Shown here piece after piece: positions 9,308-20,161 of a stretch of 64,000 nucleotides of DNA (positions are counted from its first letter, which is position 1; each line of letters begins with the position of its first letter). The stretch spans positions 186,001-250,000 of the forward strand of contig NZ_CP056087.1 of the NCBI RefSeq assembly GCF_001839655.2. The letters are read 5' to 3'. The notes under the pieces are model-generated. The model saw only the letters and a program-made list of their open reading frames with translations. It was not told the DNA's origin and searched no databases. This DNA comes from Pseudomonas argentinensis. GTDB taxonomy: Bacteria > Pseudomonadota > Gammaproteobacteria > Pseudomonadales > Pseudomonadaceae. The position numbers and the translations under genes are program-made.

Positions 9308-10624
9308 TTACAGGATGTAGCCACGCTCGTTGTGCTGAGCCAGGTCGAGGCCGACCGACTCGTCTTCGTCGCTGACCCGCAGGCCCATCACGGCATCGAT
9401 GACCTTGAGGATCACGAAGGTGACGATGCCGGTGTAGATCACGGTGACGGCCACGCCCTTGAACTGGATCCACAGTTGCAGGCCGATGTTCTCGACCTCA
9501 CCGAAGCCGCCCAGGGCCGGTGCAGCAAAGATACCGGTCAGCAGCGCGCCGACGATGCCGCCCACGCCGTGCACGCCGAACACGTCCAGGGAGTCGTCGT
9601 AGCCCAGCTTGCGCTTGAGGCTGGTGGCGCAGAAGAAGCAGATCACGCCGGCCGACAGGCCGATGATCATCGCGCCCATCGGGCCGACGGTGCCGGCCGC
9701 CGGGGTGATGCCGATCAGGCCGGCGACCACGCCCGAGGCGATGCCCAGTGCGCTGGGTTTGCCGTGGGTGATCCACTCGGCGAACATCCAGCCCAGCGCA
9801 GCGGCGGCGGTGGCGATCTGGGTGACCAGCATGGCCATGCCAGCGGTCTGGTCAGCGGCGGCAGCGGAGCCGGCGTTGAAGCCGAACCAGCCCACCCACA
9901 GCATCGCTGCACCGATCAGGGTGTAGCCCAGGTTGTGCGGCGCCATGGCCACGCTCGGGTAACCCTTGCGCTTGCCGAGCACGATGCACGCCACCAGGCC
10001 AGCGATACCGGCATTGATGTGCACCACGGTGCCGCCGGCGAAGTCGAGCACGCCCCAGTCCCACATCAGGGCACCGTCGCCGCCCCAGACCATGTGCGCG
10101 ATCGGCGCGTAGACCAGGGTGAACCAGACGGTCATGAACACCAGCATCGCGGAGAACTTCATGCGCTCGGCGAAGGCGCCGACGATCAGCGCCGGGGTGA
10201 TGATGGCGAAGGTCATCTGGAAGGTGATGAACACGCTTTCCGGAAAGGCCGCGGTCAGCGATTCCTTGGTCAGGTTGCCGAGGAACATGTTGCCCAGGCC
10301 GCCCACGAAGGAGCTGAAGTTGGTGACTCCGGCTTCCATCCCGGTGGTGTCGAACGCCAGGCTGTAACCGTAGGCGAACCACAGCAGGCTCATCAGCGCG
10401 GTGATGGCGAAGCACTGCATCATTACCGACAGGACGTTCTTGGAACGCACCATGCCGGCGTAGAACAGCGCCAGGCCTGGAATGGTCATGAACAGCACCA
10501 GGGCGGTGGCGGTCAGCATCCAGGCCGTATCACCGGAATTCAGCGTTTTTTCCTGAGCCATGACCAGGCTTGGGAAAAACAGGGACGAAAGGGCTCCAAG
10601 CCCTGCGATTTTTCGCAGAGTCAT
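9308..10624 (-). CDS. amtB: Ammonium transporter AmtB1
   Basis: 438 residues, with an N-terminal signal-like segment (LGALSSLFFPSLVMAQEKTLN) as in enterobacterial AmtB, then eleven membrane segments. Pore histidines lie in GGTVVHINAGIAGLVA and VFGVHGVGGIVGALLT; the DWGVLDFAGG motif precedes the first. The trimeric channel takes up ammonium under nitrogen limitation. It follows glnK by 41 bases in the classical glnK-amtB pairing, so GlnK is its expected blocking partner. Confidence 0.95.
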   Translation of the reverse strand: MTLRKIAGLGALSSLFFPSLVMAQEKTLNSGDTAWMLTATALVLFMTIPGLALFYAGMVRSKNVLSVMMQCFAITALMSLLWFAYGYSLAFDTTGMEAGVTNFSSFVGGLGNMFLGNLTKESLTAAFPESVFITFQMTFAIITPALIVGAFAERMKFSAMLVFMTVWFTLVYAPIAHMVWGGDGALMWDWGVLDFAGGTVVHINAGIAGLVACIVLGKRKGYPSVAMAPHNLGYTLIGAAMLWVGWFGFNAGSAAAADQTAGMAMLVTQIATAAAALGWMFAEWITHGKPSALGIASGVVAGLIGITPAAGTVGPMGAMIIGLSAGVICFFCATSLKRKLGYDDSLDVFGVHGVGGIVGALLTGIFAAPALGGFGEVENIGLQLWIQFKGVAVTVIYTGIVTFVILKVIDAVMGLRVSDEDESVGLDLAQHNERGYIL

Positions 10625-10665
10625 GATTTAACTCCTGGGACGATTTGGGGGGTGGGGGCGGAGCT

Positions 10666-11393
<728 letters not shown>

Positions 11394-11666
11394 ATGCTGC
11401 CACCCAAAGCGTTGCTCGATGCCCTCAGCAGCCAGGCCAGTCGCCTGCTCAGCGGTGACAACCCGCTGCCCCGCAGTGAAATCGAAAGCCAGCTCAAGGC
11501 GCTGCTGCAGAGCAGCTTCAGCAAGCTGGATCTGGTGAGTCGCGAGGAATTCGACAGCCAGATGGTCGTACTGGCCCGCACCCGCGCGCGCCTCGAAGCC
11601 CTGGAAGCCAAGGTCGCCGAGCTCGAAGCACGCACCGCAACGACGCCGCACGCACCGGCCGAGTAA
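11394..11666 (+). CDS. ubiK: Ubiquinone biosynthesis accessory factor UbiK
   Basis: 90 residues from ATG 11394 (MLPPKALLDAL); an in-frame extension upstream is not conserved. It is a small protein with an N-terminal amphipathic helix and a C-terminal coiled coil (TRARLEALEAKVAELEART), the UbiK/YqiC (BMFP) pattern. It acts as an accessory factor in the late ubiquinone-synthesis complex with UbiJ. It lies 33 bases before the YifB gene. Confidence 0.9.
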   Translation: MLPPKALLDALSSQASRLLSGDNPLPRSEIESQLKALLQSSFSKLDLVSREEFDSQMVVLARTRARLEALEAKVAELEARTATTPHAPAE

Positions 11667-11699
11667 CGGCTCGGCCGGCACGCGATCAAGGAGTGATCA

Positions 11700-13190
11700 A
11701 TGTCATTGGCCATCGTCCATAGCCGCGCCCAGGTCGGCGTCGATGCACCCGCAGTGACCGTCGAGGCACACCTGGCCAACGGCCTGCCCTCCCTGGCCCT
11801 GGTCGGGCTGCCGGAAACCGCGGTCAAGGAATCCAAGGACCGCGTACGCAGCGCCATCCTCAATTGTGCCCTGGATTTCCCACCGCGCCGTATCACCCTG
11901 AATCTCGCGCCAGCGGATCTGCCCAAGGACGGCGGTCGCTTCGACCTGGCCATCGCCCTGGGCATCCTCGCCGCCAGCGGCCAGTTACCCGGCGAATCCC
12001 TGACCAGCCTCGAATGCCTCGGCGAGCTCGCCCTGTCCGGTGCGATTCGCCCGGTTCAGGGCGTACTGCCCGCCGCGCTGGCTGCCCGGCAAGCCGGTCG
12101 GACCCTGGTGGTACCCAGGGAAAACGCCGAGGAGGCCAGCCTGGCTACCGGCCTCAGCGTTCTGGCGGTCGATCACCTGCTGGAGCTGGTCGCGCACCTC
12201 AACGGCCAGACGCCGCTGGCGCCCTACCAGGCTCAGGGCCTGTTGCGTCATACCCAGCCCTACCCGGACCTTGCCGAAGTGCAGGGCCAGATCGCCGCCA
12301 AGCGCGCCCTGCTGGTGGCCGCCGCCGGCGGCCACAATCTGTTGCTGAGCGGGCCGCCGGGAACCGGCAAGACGCTTCTGGCCAGCCGCCTGCCCGGCCT
12401 GCTGCCGCCGCTCACCGAAGAGGAGGCGCTGCAGGTCGCCGCGATCCGCTCGGTGGCCAGCCACACGCCGCTGCAGAGCTGGCCGCAGCGCCCTTTCAGG
12501 CACCCGCACCACAGCGCATCCGGCCCGGCCCTGGTGGGCGGTGGCAGCCGTCCGCAACCCGGAGAAATCACCCTGGCCCACCACGGCGTCCTGTTTCTGG
12601 ACGAATTGCCCGAGTTCGACCGCCGCGTGCTCGAAGTGCTTCGCGAGCCCCTGGAAAGTGGCCACATCGTGATCGCCCGCGCCCGCGACAAGGTCGCCTT
12701 CCCTGCCCGCTTCCAGCTGGTGGCGGCCATGAACCCCTGCCCTTGCGGGTTTCTTGGCGATCCCAGTGGCCGCTGTCGCTGCAGCCCAGAGCAGATCCAG
12801 CGCTATCGCGGCAAGCTGTCCGGGCCCTTGCTCGACCGCATCGACCTGCACATCACCGTGGCCCGCGAGAGCACCCAGCTCGATGCACCGCCAGTCAACG
12901 GCGAGACCAGTGCGGTCGCCGCCAGCCGCGTCGCCGCCGCGCGGGACATCCAGCTGCAGCGCCAGGGCATCGCCAATGCCTTTCTCGACCTGCCCGGGCT
13001 GCGCGCCCACTGTCACCTGGCCGACGCCGATCGCCAGTGGCTGGAGCACGCCTGCGAGCGCCTCACCCTGTCACTGCGCTCGGCGCACCGCGTGTTGAAG
13101 GTGGCGCGTACCCTGGCCGATCTGCAGGCCGAAGAGCGCATCAGTCGCCAGCATCTGGCCGAGGCGCTGCAGTACCGCACCAGCCTGTAA
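11700..13190 (+). CDS. comM: YifB/ComM family Mg-chelatase-like AAA+ ATPase
   Basis: 496 residues. The N-terminal Lon-protease-like domain (SLAIVHSRAQVGVDAPAVTVE) is followed by an AAA+ module with Walker A GPPGTGKT (about 218-225), Walker B LFLDELPEF, and the zinc-finger-like stretch CPCGFLGDPSGRCRC, then a C-terminal Mg_chelatase_C domain. ComM is a bidirectional helicase that promotes branch migration in natural transformation in Vibrio; in Pseudomonas the role is less studied. Length and motifs look complete. Confidence 0.92.
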   Translation: MSLAIVHSRAQVGVDAPAVTVEAHLANGLPSLALVGLPETAVKESKDRVRSAILNCALDFPPRRITLNLAPADLPKDGGRFDLAIALGILAASGQLPGESLTSLECLGELALSGAIRPVQGVLPAALAARQAGRTLVVPRENAEEASLATGLSVLAVDHLLELVAHLNGQTPLAPYQAQGLLRHTQPYPDLAEVQGQIAAKRALLVAAAGGHNLLLSGPPGTGKTLLASRLPGLLPPLTEEEALQVAAIRSVASHTPLQSWPQRPFRHPHHSASGPALVGGGSRPQPGEITLAHHGVLFLDELPEFDRRVLEVLREPLESGHIVIARARDKVAFPARFQLVAAMNPCPCGFLGDPSGRCRCSPEQIQRYRGKLSGPLLDRIDLHITVARESTQLDAPPVNGETSAVAASRVAAARDIQLQRQGIANAFLDLPGLRAHCHLADADRQWLEHACERLTLSLRSAHRVLKVARTLADLQAEERISRQHLAEALQYRTSL

Positions 13191-13411
13191 GACTGCGCAA
13201 ATAAGCTGAACGAAACGGCTAATGGCTTATCGATAGCAGGCGTGGCCAAGAATCCGCCTACCGGTGATGCTACAATCGCGGGCCTTCCGCTTTTGGCGGC
13301 CATCCGAAAACCCGAGTCGTTTCTCCATCCTGCCCTCCATCCGATCCAGCCTGAGCTGGTTTAGTGGATGCGCACGTGATGGACTGACTCCGACCAAGGA
13401 GAGCTAGCTCA

Positions 13412-15385
13412 ATGGGGGCAAATCTGTCTTCCCGCTCCACCCTCAACCCGCCGGTTTTCTTCGGCTCGACCTTCCTGATCGCCTGCCTGGTGATCTACAG
13501 CACGGCATTCAAGGACAACGCCCAGAGCGTGTTCGGCGCCACCCAGGCCTGGATCATCGAGAATGCCAGCTGGGTCTATATCCTTTCCGTCGCCTTGATC
13601 CTGCTATTCGTGGTGTATCTGGCCATGAGCCGTTTCGGCGATATCAAGCTCGGCCCGGACCACAGCGAGCCCGAGTACAACAATACCACCTGGTTCTCCA
13701 TGCTGTTCTGCGCGGGCATGGGCATCGGCCTGATGTTCTTTGGCGTGGCCGAACCCGTCATGCACTTCATAGCCCCGCCAGTCGGCGACCCACAAACGGT
13801 CACCGCGGCAAAGGAAGCGATGAAGCTGACCTTCTTCCACTGGGGTCTGCACGCCTGGGCGATCTACGCCATCGTCGCCCTGATCCTCGCCTATTTCGCC
13901 TTTCGCCATAACCTGCCGCTGACCCTGCGCTCGGCGCTGTACCCGCTGATCGGCGACCGCATCTACGGCCCTATCGGCCACGCCGTGGACATCTTCGCGG
14001 TCATCGGTACCGTGCTCGGTGTGGCCACCTCGCTGGGCTACGGCGTGCTGCAGATCAACACCGGCCTCAATCATCTGTACGGACTGCCGACCACCACCAC
14101 GGTGCAGATCGGTCTGCTGATCTGCACCATGGGGCTGGCGACCATCTCGGTGGTCAGCGGCCTGGACAAAGGCATCCGCCGCCTGTCCGAGCTGAACATG
14201 CTGCTGGCCGTGGCATTGCTGTTATTCGTTCTGGTACTCGGCCCGACCGTATTCATTCTGCAGACCTTCGTGCAGAACACCGGCGGCTACCTGTCGGAGA
14301 TCGTCAGCAAGACCTTCAACCTCTACGCCTACGAGCCAACCGACTGGATCGGCGGCTGGACCCTGTTCTACTGGGGCTGGTGGCTGTCCTGGTCGCCGTT
14401 CGTGGGTCTGTTCATCGCCCGCATCTCCCGCGGCCGCACCATCCGCCAGTTCATCAGCGGCGTGCTGGTGGTGCCGGCCGGCTTCACCCTGCTGTGGATG
14501 ACCGTGTTCGGCGATACCGCGATTCACATGATTCTGGTCGACGGCATCAGCGACCTGGCCGAAGCGGTGAACCAGGACAGCGCCCTGGCCCTGTTCGCCT
14601 TCCTCGAGCACTTCCCGCTGTCGATGATCCTGTCGCAGATCGCCATCATCATGGTGGTGGTGTTCTTTGTCACCTCGGCGGACTCCGGTGCCATGGTGGT
14701 GGACATGCTGGCCTCCGGTGGGCATGACAAAACCCCGGTATGGCAGCGCATCTTCTGGGCAGTGCTGATGGGAGTGGTGGCGGCCTCGCTGCTGCTGGCC
14801 GACGGCCTCAAGGCCCTGCAGACCGCGACCATCGCCAGCGCCCTGCCCTTCGTGATCGCCCTGATGGCCTCGATGTGGGGCCTGCTGCGCGCCCTGCAGA
14901 TCGATGCGGCCAAACGCAACCTGCGCGATCAGGTTGCCCTCAGCCCCCGTGGTGCCTCGAGCCCTGGTGGCTGGCAACGGCGCTTGCGCAGCATGGTGAT
15001 GCTGCCGCGCCGCTCCCACGTCAACCGCTTCATCGCCGAAACGGTGTTGCCCGCCTGCCAACAGGTGGCCGAGGAAATGCGCAAGCAGGGCCGCGAGGCC
15101 CAGGTCGAAAGCGGCGACGACGGTCGCGTGACGTTGTCGGTCAGCCATGGTGCCGAAGCGGACTTCCAGTATCAGGTACGCCCCCGCGCCCTGATCCAGC
15201 CAAGCTTCGCCCTGCGTGATACCCGGGATGACTCCAGCGAGGAGCGCAAGTACTTCCGCGCCGAGGTTCACCTCAACGAAGGCGGCCAGGATTACGACGT
15301 GATGGGCTGGAACCGCGAAGAAGTGATCGGCGACATCCTTGACCAGTACGAACGCCATATGCACTTCCTGCACCTGACGCGCTAA
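13412..15385 (+). CDS. betT: BCCT-family choline/betaine transporter BetT-like
   Basis: 657 residues, with AAGGAGAG before the ATG. It has twelve membrane segments in the first ~500 residues, with the BCCT signature GWWLSWSPFVGLFIARISRGRTIRQ, and a cytoplasmic C-terminal extension of about 150 residues typical of BetT choline transporters, which use this tail for osmosensing. PAO1 has a BetT gene in the same place. It imports choline or betaine by proton or sodium symport. A TACAAT at 13271-13276 is a possible -10. The exact substrate is not shown. Confidence 0.88.
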   Translation: MGANLSSRSTLNPPVFFGSTFLIACLVIYSTAFKDNAQSVFGATQAWIIENASWVYILSVALILLFVVYLAMSRFGDIKLGPDHSEPEYNNTTWFSMLFCAGMGIGLMFFGVAEPVMHFIAPPVGDPQTVTAAKEAMKLTFFHWGLHAWAIYAIVALILAYFAFRHNLPLTLRSALYPLIGDRIYGPIGHAVDIFAVIGTVLGVATSLGYGVLQINTGLNHLYGLPTTTTVQIGLLICTMGLATISVVSGLDKGIRRLSELNMLLAVALLLFVLVLGPTVFILQTFVQNTGGYLSEIVSKTFNLYAYEPTDWIGGWTLFYWGWWLSWSPFVGLFIARISRGRTIRQFISGVLVVPAGFTLLWMTVFGDTAIHMILVDGISDLAEAVNQDSALALFAFLEHFPLSMILSQIAIIMVVVFFVTSADSGAMVVDMLASGGHDKTPVWQRIFWAVLMGVVAASLLLADGLKALQTATIASALPFVIALMASMWGLLRALQIDAAKRNLRDQVALSPRGASSPGGWQRRLRSMVMLPRRSHVNRFIAETVLPACQQVAEEMRKQGREAQVESGDDGRVTLSVSHGAEADFQYQVRPRALIQPSFALRDTRDDSSEERKYFRAEVHLNEGGQDYDVMGWNREEVIGDILDQYERHMHFLHLTR

Positions 15386-15401
15386 GCCTCTGCGCCAACA
15401 G

Positions 15402-15436
15402 GAACGCCCGGGCCGTGATAGCTCGGGCGTTTTCAT
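15402..15436 (+). terminator. Terminator after betT
   Basis: AACGCCCG and CGGGCGTT arms around a short loop, followed by TTTTCATTT. Confidence 0.75.
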
Positions 15437-15622
15437 TTCTACCTTCTCCTTACCTCGGCAGGGCAACCAGCGCTGACTGATTGCCGGGTGCAGCTTGATG
15501 ACTGCGTGGCAAGCGCTTCCAGCCCGGGTCACCAGCCTCCCTGATGGCCTGCTCATGACCTTTCGGCCCGACTTTCAGCGTTTTGTCTGCAAAAAGACGG
15601 AAGTAGTCATCGGCGCAGTACC

Positions 15623-15674
15623 TGTGGGAGCGCGCCATGCCCGCGATTTTTCGCGCGCATGGCGCGCTCCCACA
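15623..15674. repeat. REP palindrome between betT and the spu operon
   Basis: A near-perfect palindrome beginning TGTGGGAGCGCGCCATG and ending CATGGCGCGCTCCCACA, with CCGCGA-TTTT-TCGCG in the middle: two fused Pseudomonas REP units. The rest of 15386-15842 holds only the two flanking terminators and no convincing gene. Confidence 0.88.
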
Positions 15675-15790
15675 ATGGACCAGCGAACGGCTGCTCTTGC
15701 CTTGTTGCAGTCTTTCTAATGTCGCCCAAAACGCTCGTGAACAGACTCTGGCGGATGGTGCAATCATCGCCAGCCATTACCGGAAATGAA

Positions 15791-15823
15791 GATGCCCGCC
15801 CTGCTTGCGCAGTGGCGGGCATC
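15791..15823 (-). terminator. Terminator at the end of the spu operon
   Basis: GATGCCCGCC and GGCGGGCATC arms with a 13-base loop, 20 bases past the spuH stop on the minus strand; the tail (TTCATTTCC) is only moderately T-rich. Confidence 0.65.
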
Positions 15824-15842
15824 GTCTTGCAGCTCAGCTGAT

Positions 15843-16718
15843 TCAGTGGGCCGGCTTGGCCTCCGGGCGAGTACCGATGGCGTGCTGGCTTTCTTCCATG
15901 ACCTGCTGGATCGCCTTGCGGCGGCGTTCCTCGGCGCGGTGGGTAAAGAACCACACCAGGAAGGTGGCCAGCGAGACCGCCAGCAGGATCAGGCTGGCGA
16001 TGGCGTTGATCGCCGGGGTCACGCCCAGGCGCACCTTGGAGAACACCTCCATCGGCAGTGTGGTGGCGCCAGGGCCGGACACGAAGCTGGCCAGCACCAG
16101 GTCATCGAGCGAGAGCGCGAAGGACATCATGCCGCCGGCCATCAGCGAAGGCGCGATCATCGGGATGGTGATCAGGAAGAACACCTTCCACGGCCGCGCG
16201 CCAAGGTCCATGGCGGCTTCCTCGATGGACAAGTCCAGCTCGCGCAGGCGCGCCGACACCACCACGGCCACATAGGCCGAACAGAAGGTGGTGTGGGCGA
16301 TCCAGATGGTCATCATGCCGCGCTCGGCCGGCCAGCCGATCAGCTGCGCCATGGCCACGAACAGCAGCAGCAGCGACAGACCGGTGATCACTTCCGGCAT
16401 CACCAGCGGTGCGGTGACCAGGCCACCGAACAGGGTGCGGCCCTTGAAGCGGCTGATCCGGGTCAGCACGAAGGCCGCCAGGGTACCCAGCGCCACCGCG
16501 GCGATCGCCGTGTAGCAGGCGATCTCCAGGGAGCGCCACACGGCGCCCATCAGCTGGCGGTCGTCGAGCAGGCTCCAGTACCACTTGGTCGACCAGCCAC
16601 CCCACACCGTTACCAGTCGCGAAGCGTTGAACGAGTAGATCACCAGGATGACCATCGGCAGGTAGATGAACGCCAGGCCGACCCACAGCATCAGCGTGGA
16701 GAAACGGAAATTCTTCAT
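15843..16718 (-). CDS. spuH: Polyamine ABC transporter permease SpuH (PotI-like)
   Basis: 291 residues with six membrane segments and the EAA loop (EAAMDLGARPWKVFFLITIPM), typical for the second permease of PotFGHI-type importers. It forms the inner-membrane channel with SpuG for uptake of putrescine or spermidine. In other Pseudomonas spuG and spuH adjoin directly; here an 82-base duplicated piece lies between them and the start ATG overlaps the stop of a 29-codon ORF (GTATGA). Last gene of the operon. Confidence 0.93.
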   Translation of the reverse strand: MKNFRFSTLMLWVGLAFIYLPMVILVIYSFNASRLVTVWGGWSTKWYWSLLDDRQLMGAVWRSLEIACYTAIAAVALGTLAAFVLTRISRFKGRTLFGGLVTAPLVMPEVITGLSLLLLFVAMAQLIGWPAERGMMTIWIAHTTFCSAYVAVVVSARLRELDLSIEEAAMDLGARPWKVFFLITIPMIAPSLMAGGMMSFALSLDDLVLASFVSGPGATTLPMEVFSKVRLGVTPAINAIASLILLAVSLATFLVWFFTHRAEERRRKAIQQVMEESQHAIGTRPEAKPAH

Positions 16719-16804
16719 ACCCGGCCCTCCAGCTCTTTTGCCCGGCCTGTGGATGAAGAGCCGATTGAACAGAATGATCGTTGACGCGCGCTATGGGGAG
16801 TCAT
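16715..16804 (-). CDS. Duplication-born 29-codon ORF between spuG and spuH
   Basis: Starts ATG at 16804, overlapping the spuG stop (ATGA), and stops at TGA overlapping the spuH ATG. Its last residues AKELEGRV repeat the last residues of SpuG, and the DNA of the second half repeats the spuG 3' end (ATCATTCTGTTCAATCG and CAAAAGAGCTGGAGGG). Both copies supply a ribosome-binding site. The encoded peptide (MTPHSARQRSFCSIGSSS at its N-terminus) has no recognisable function. It may serve only to preserve translational coupling; no evidence it is a functional protein. Confidence 0.5.
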   Translation of the reverse strand: MTPHSARQRSFCSIGSSSTGRAKELEGRV

Positions 16805-16856
16805 ACGCGTCCCTCCAGCTCTTTTGCCTGGTTGCGATTGAACAGAATGATCGGGA
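16726..16856. repeat. Imperfect tandem duplication of the spuG 3' end
   Basis: Plus-strand copies at 16725-16784 and 16810-16856 share CCCTCCAGCTCTTTTGCC and CGATTGAACAGAATGATCG; the intergenic copy has about 12 extra bases between these blocks. The unit between copies is about 22 bases of unrelated sequence. Confidence 0.85.
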
Positions 16857-17709
16857 TCAGCAGGATCGCCAGCATCACCACCGCCAGCGCCGAGGCCACC
16901 GGCCAGTCGCGGTTGTTGAAGAACTCCTGCCACAGCACCTTGCCGATCATCAGGGTTTCCGGCCCGCCGAGCAGCTCGGGGATCACGAACTCGCCGACCA
17001 CCGGGATGAATACCAGCATGCAGCCGGCGATGATGCCGTTCCTGGACAGCGGCACGGTGATCTTCCAGAAGCTGTTGAAGTTGCTCGATCCCAGGTCCGA
17101 GGCGGCTTCGAGCAGGCTCTGATCGTGCTTCACCAGGTTGGCGAACAGCGGCAGGATCATGAACGGCAGGTAGGAGTAGACGATACCGATGTACACCGCG
17201 GTATTGGTATTGAGGATCTGCAGCGGTGCGTCGATCAGGCCGATGCTCTGCAGGAAGCCGTTGAGCAGGCCATTGTTGCTGAGGATGCCCATCCAGGCGT
17301 AGACGCGGATCAGGATCGCGGTCCAGGTCGGCATCATCACCAGCAGCAGCAGGACCGTCTGGGTTTCCTTCTTGGCCCGGGCGATGGCATAGGCCATCGG
17401 GTAGCCGATGATCAGGCAGGCCAGGGTGCTGAAAAAGGCGATCTTCAGCGAGCCCAGGTAGGCGGCCAGGTACAACTCATCCTCGGTAAGGAAGATGTAG
17501 TTGCCCAGGTTCAGTACCACCTGCAGGGTATTGTCCACCCAGGTGTAGATTTCCGTGTACGGCGGGATCGCCACGTCGGCTTCGGCGAAGCTGATCTTCA
17601 GCACGATCACGAAGGGCAGCAGGAAGAACAGGAACAGCCAGATGAACGGAATGCCGATCACCAGGTGTCGGCCGTTAGGCATACGCTTGGTCAGGCTGCT
17701 CATCTTCAT
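16801..17709 (-). CDS. spuG: Polyamine ABC transporter permease SpuG (PotH-like)
   Basis: 302 residues with six membrane segments and the EAA loop (EAASDLGSSNFNSFWKITVPL). With SpuH and the SpuF ATPase it makes the polyamine importer. The start overlaps the spuF stop by 4 bases. The C-terminus ends FNRNQAKELEGRV, and its coding DNA has been partly duplicated just downstream. Confidence 0.93.
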   Translation of the reverse strand: MKMSSLTKRMPNGRHLVIGIPFIWLFLFFLLPFVIVLKISFAEADVAIPPYTEIYTWVDNTLQVVLNLGNYIFLTEDELYLAAYLGSLKIAFFSTLACLIIGYPMAYAIARAKKETQTVLLLLVMMPTWTAILIRVYAWMGILSNNGLLNGFLQSIGLIDAPLQILNTNTAVYIGIVYSYLPFMILPLFANLVKHDQSLLEAASDLGSSNFNSFWKITVPLSRNGIIAGCMLVFIPVVGEFVIPELLGGPETLMIGKVLWQEFFNNRDWPVASALAVVMLAILLIPIILFNRNQAKELEGRV

Positions 17710-18860
17710 GATTGCAATACCACGCCGCTGTCGTCTTCCCAGAACACCACCACGGGCTCATCCCAGGTCGGCCGCTTGCCGCGGCGCTCGGCGTTGGCGA
17801 TGAAACACTGGACGATCTGCCCGGAGGTCAGCTTGACGTAGTACACCGAATGACCGCCCAGGTAGGCGATGTCGTGCACGATGCCGTGGCTCCAGTTGTA
17901 CTCCGGATGCTCGTGATCGGCCGGCAACTGGGTGGCCATCAGCAGCTTTTCCGGACGCAGGGCGTAGGTGACCTGGGTCTCCTGGGCACGGGTGCTGATG
18001 CCGTGACCGATGTAGATCGGCTTGTCCAGTTGCGGGCAGTCGATCACCGCGTGGTCGGTGTCATCGTGGACGATCTGCCCGTCGAACAGGTTGACGTTGC
18101 CGATGAACTCGCAGACCAGGCGGCTGGCCGGCGTCTCGTAGACGTCGATCGGGCTGCCGATCTGGGCGATCCAGCCCAGGTGCATGATGGCGATGCGCTG
18201 GGCCATGGTCATGGCCTCTTCCTGGTCGTGGGTGACCATCACGCAGGTCACGCCGACGCGTTCGATGATCTCCACCAGTTCGAGCTGCATCTGCGAACGC
18301 AGCTTCTTGTCCAGGGCGCCCATGGGCTCGTCGAGCAGCAGCAGCTTGGGCCGCTTGGCCAGGGAGCGGGCCAGGGCCACGCGCTGGCGCTGGCCGCCGG
18401 AGAGCTGATGGGGTTTGCGCTTGGCGTACTGGGTCATGTGCACCAGCTTGAGCATCTCGGCCACGCGCTCGTCGATCTCGGCCTTGGACATCTTGTCCTG
18501 CTTGAGGCCGAAGGCGATGTTGTCCGCCACGCTCATGTGCGGGAACAGCGCGTAGGACTGGAACATCATGTTGATCGGTCGATCGTAGGGCGGCAGTTCG
18601 GTAATGTCCTGGCCGTCGAGGTAGATGCGCCCCTCGGTGGGTCGCTCGAACCCGGCGAGCATGCGCAGCAGGGTCGACTTGCCCGAGCCGGAGCCACCGA
18701 GCAGGGCGAAGATCTCGCCCTTGTTGATGGTCAGCGAGACATCGTCGACCGCGATGGTTTCGTCGAACTTCTTGGTTACGCGCTCGATCTTGACCAGCAC
18801 CTCTTTGGGTTGCTGGCTGCCCTCGATGACCTTCTTATAGGTACTGGAAGCAACTGCCAT
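17706..18860 (-). CDS. spuF: Polyamine ABC transporter ATPase SpuF (PotG/PotA-like)
   Basis: 384 residues from ATG 18860 (MAVASSTYKK) with GGAG upstream; a TTG two codons earlier is possible. Walker A GGSGSGKST (55-63), signature LSGGQRQRVALARSLA, Walker B LLLLDEPMGALD and the switch histidine in MVTHDQEEA are intact, and a C-terminal TOBE regulatory domain follows. It energises polyamine uptake. Confidence 0.94.
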   Translation of the reverse strand: MAVASSTYKKVIEGSQQPKEVLVKIERVTKKFDETIAVDDVSLTINKGEIFALLGGSGSGKSTLLRMLAGFERPTEGRIYLDGQDITELPPYDRPINMMFQSYALFPHMSVADNIAFGLKQDKMSKAEIDERVAEMLKLVHMTQYAKRKPHQLSGGQRQRVALARSLAKRPKLLLLDEPMGALDKKLRSQMQLELVEIIERVGVTCVMVTHDQEEAMTMAQRIAIMHLGWIAQIGSPIDVYETPASRLVCEFIGNVNLFDGQIVHDDTDHAVIDCPQLDKPIYIGHGISTRAQETQVTYALRPEKLLMATQLPADHEHPEYNWSHGIVHDIAYLGGHSVYYVKLTSGQIVQCFIANAERRGKRPTWDEPVVVFWEDDSGVVLQS

Positions 18861-18884
18861 TACCAAACTCCCGCAGTAAAAATG

Positions 18885-18906
18885 GCGCCCGGCGAGGGCC
18901 GGGCGC
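18885..18906 (-). promoter_or_regulatory. Hairpin between spuE and spuF
   Basis: Perfect 9-bp stem GCGCCCGGC/GCCGGGCGC with loop GAGG, between the spuE stop and the spuF start, with no T-run. A likely 3' stabiliser or attenuator giving more binding protein than ATPase. Confidence 0.6.
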
Positions 18907-18917
18907 TAAAGGGTTCA

Positions 18918-20033
<1,116 letters not shown>

Positions 20034-20127
20034 TCATCACCTGCAGGTGACGTATCGCGATTCGGGAGAGCGCCAGGGCAGCAGCGGCACTCGACGGGCG
20101 GCGATCCGCCCCTTGCCCATAAGCGCA

Positions 20128-20152
20128 GACCGCGGCGCCAGGCACCGCGGTC
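20128..20152 (-). promoter_or_regulatory. Hairpin between spuD and spuE
   Basis: Perfect stem GACCGCGG/CCGCGGTC with a 9-base loop, ten bases past the spuD stop on the minus strand, without a T-run. With the hairpin after spuE it would favour high levels of the binding proteins. Confidence 0.6.
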
Positions 20153-20161
20153 ATCTAGCGA

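Noticed and set aside
15495-15719. Possible small gene between betT and spuH
   Set aside because: Overlaps the REP palindrome and has no ribosome-binding site or conserved sequence.
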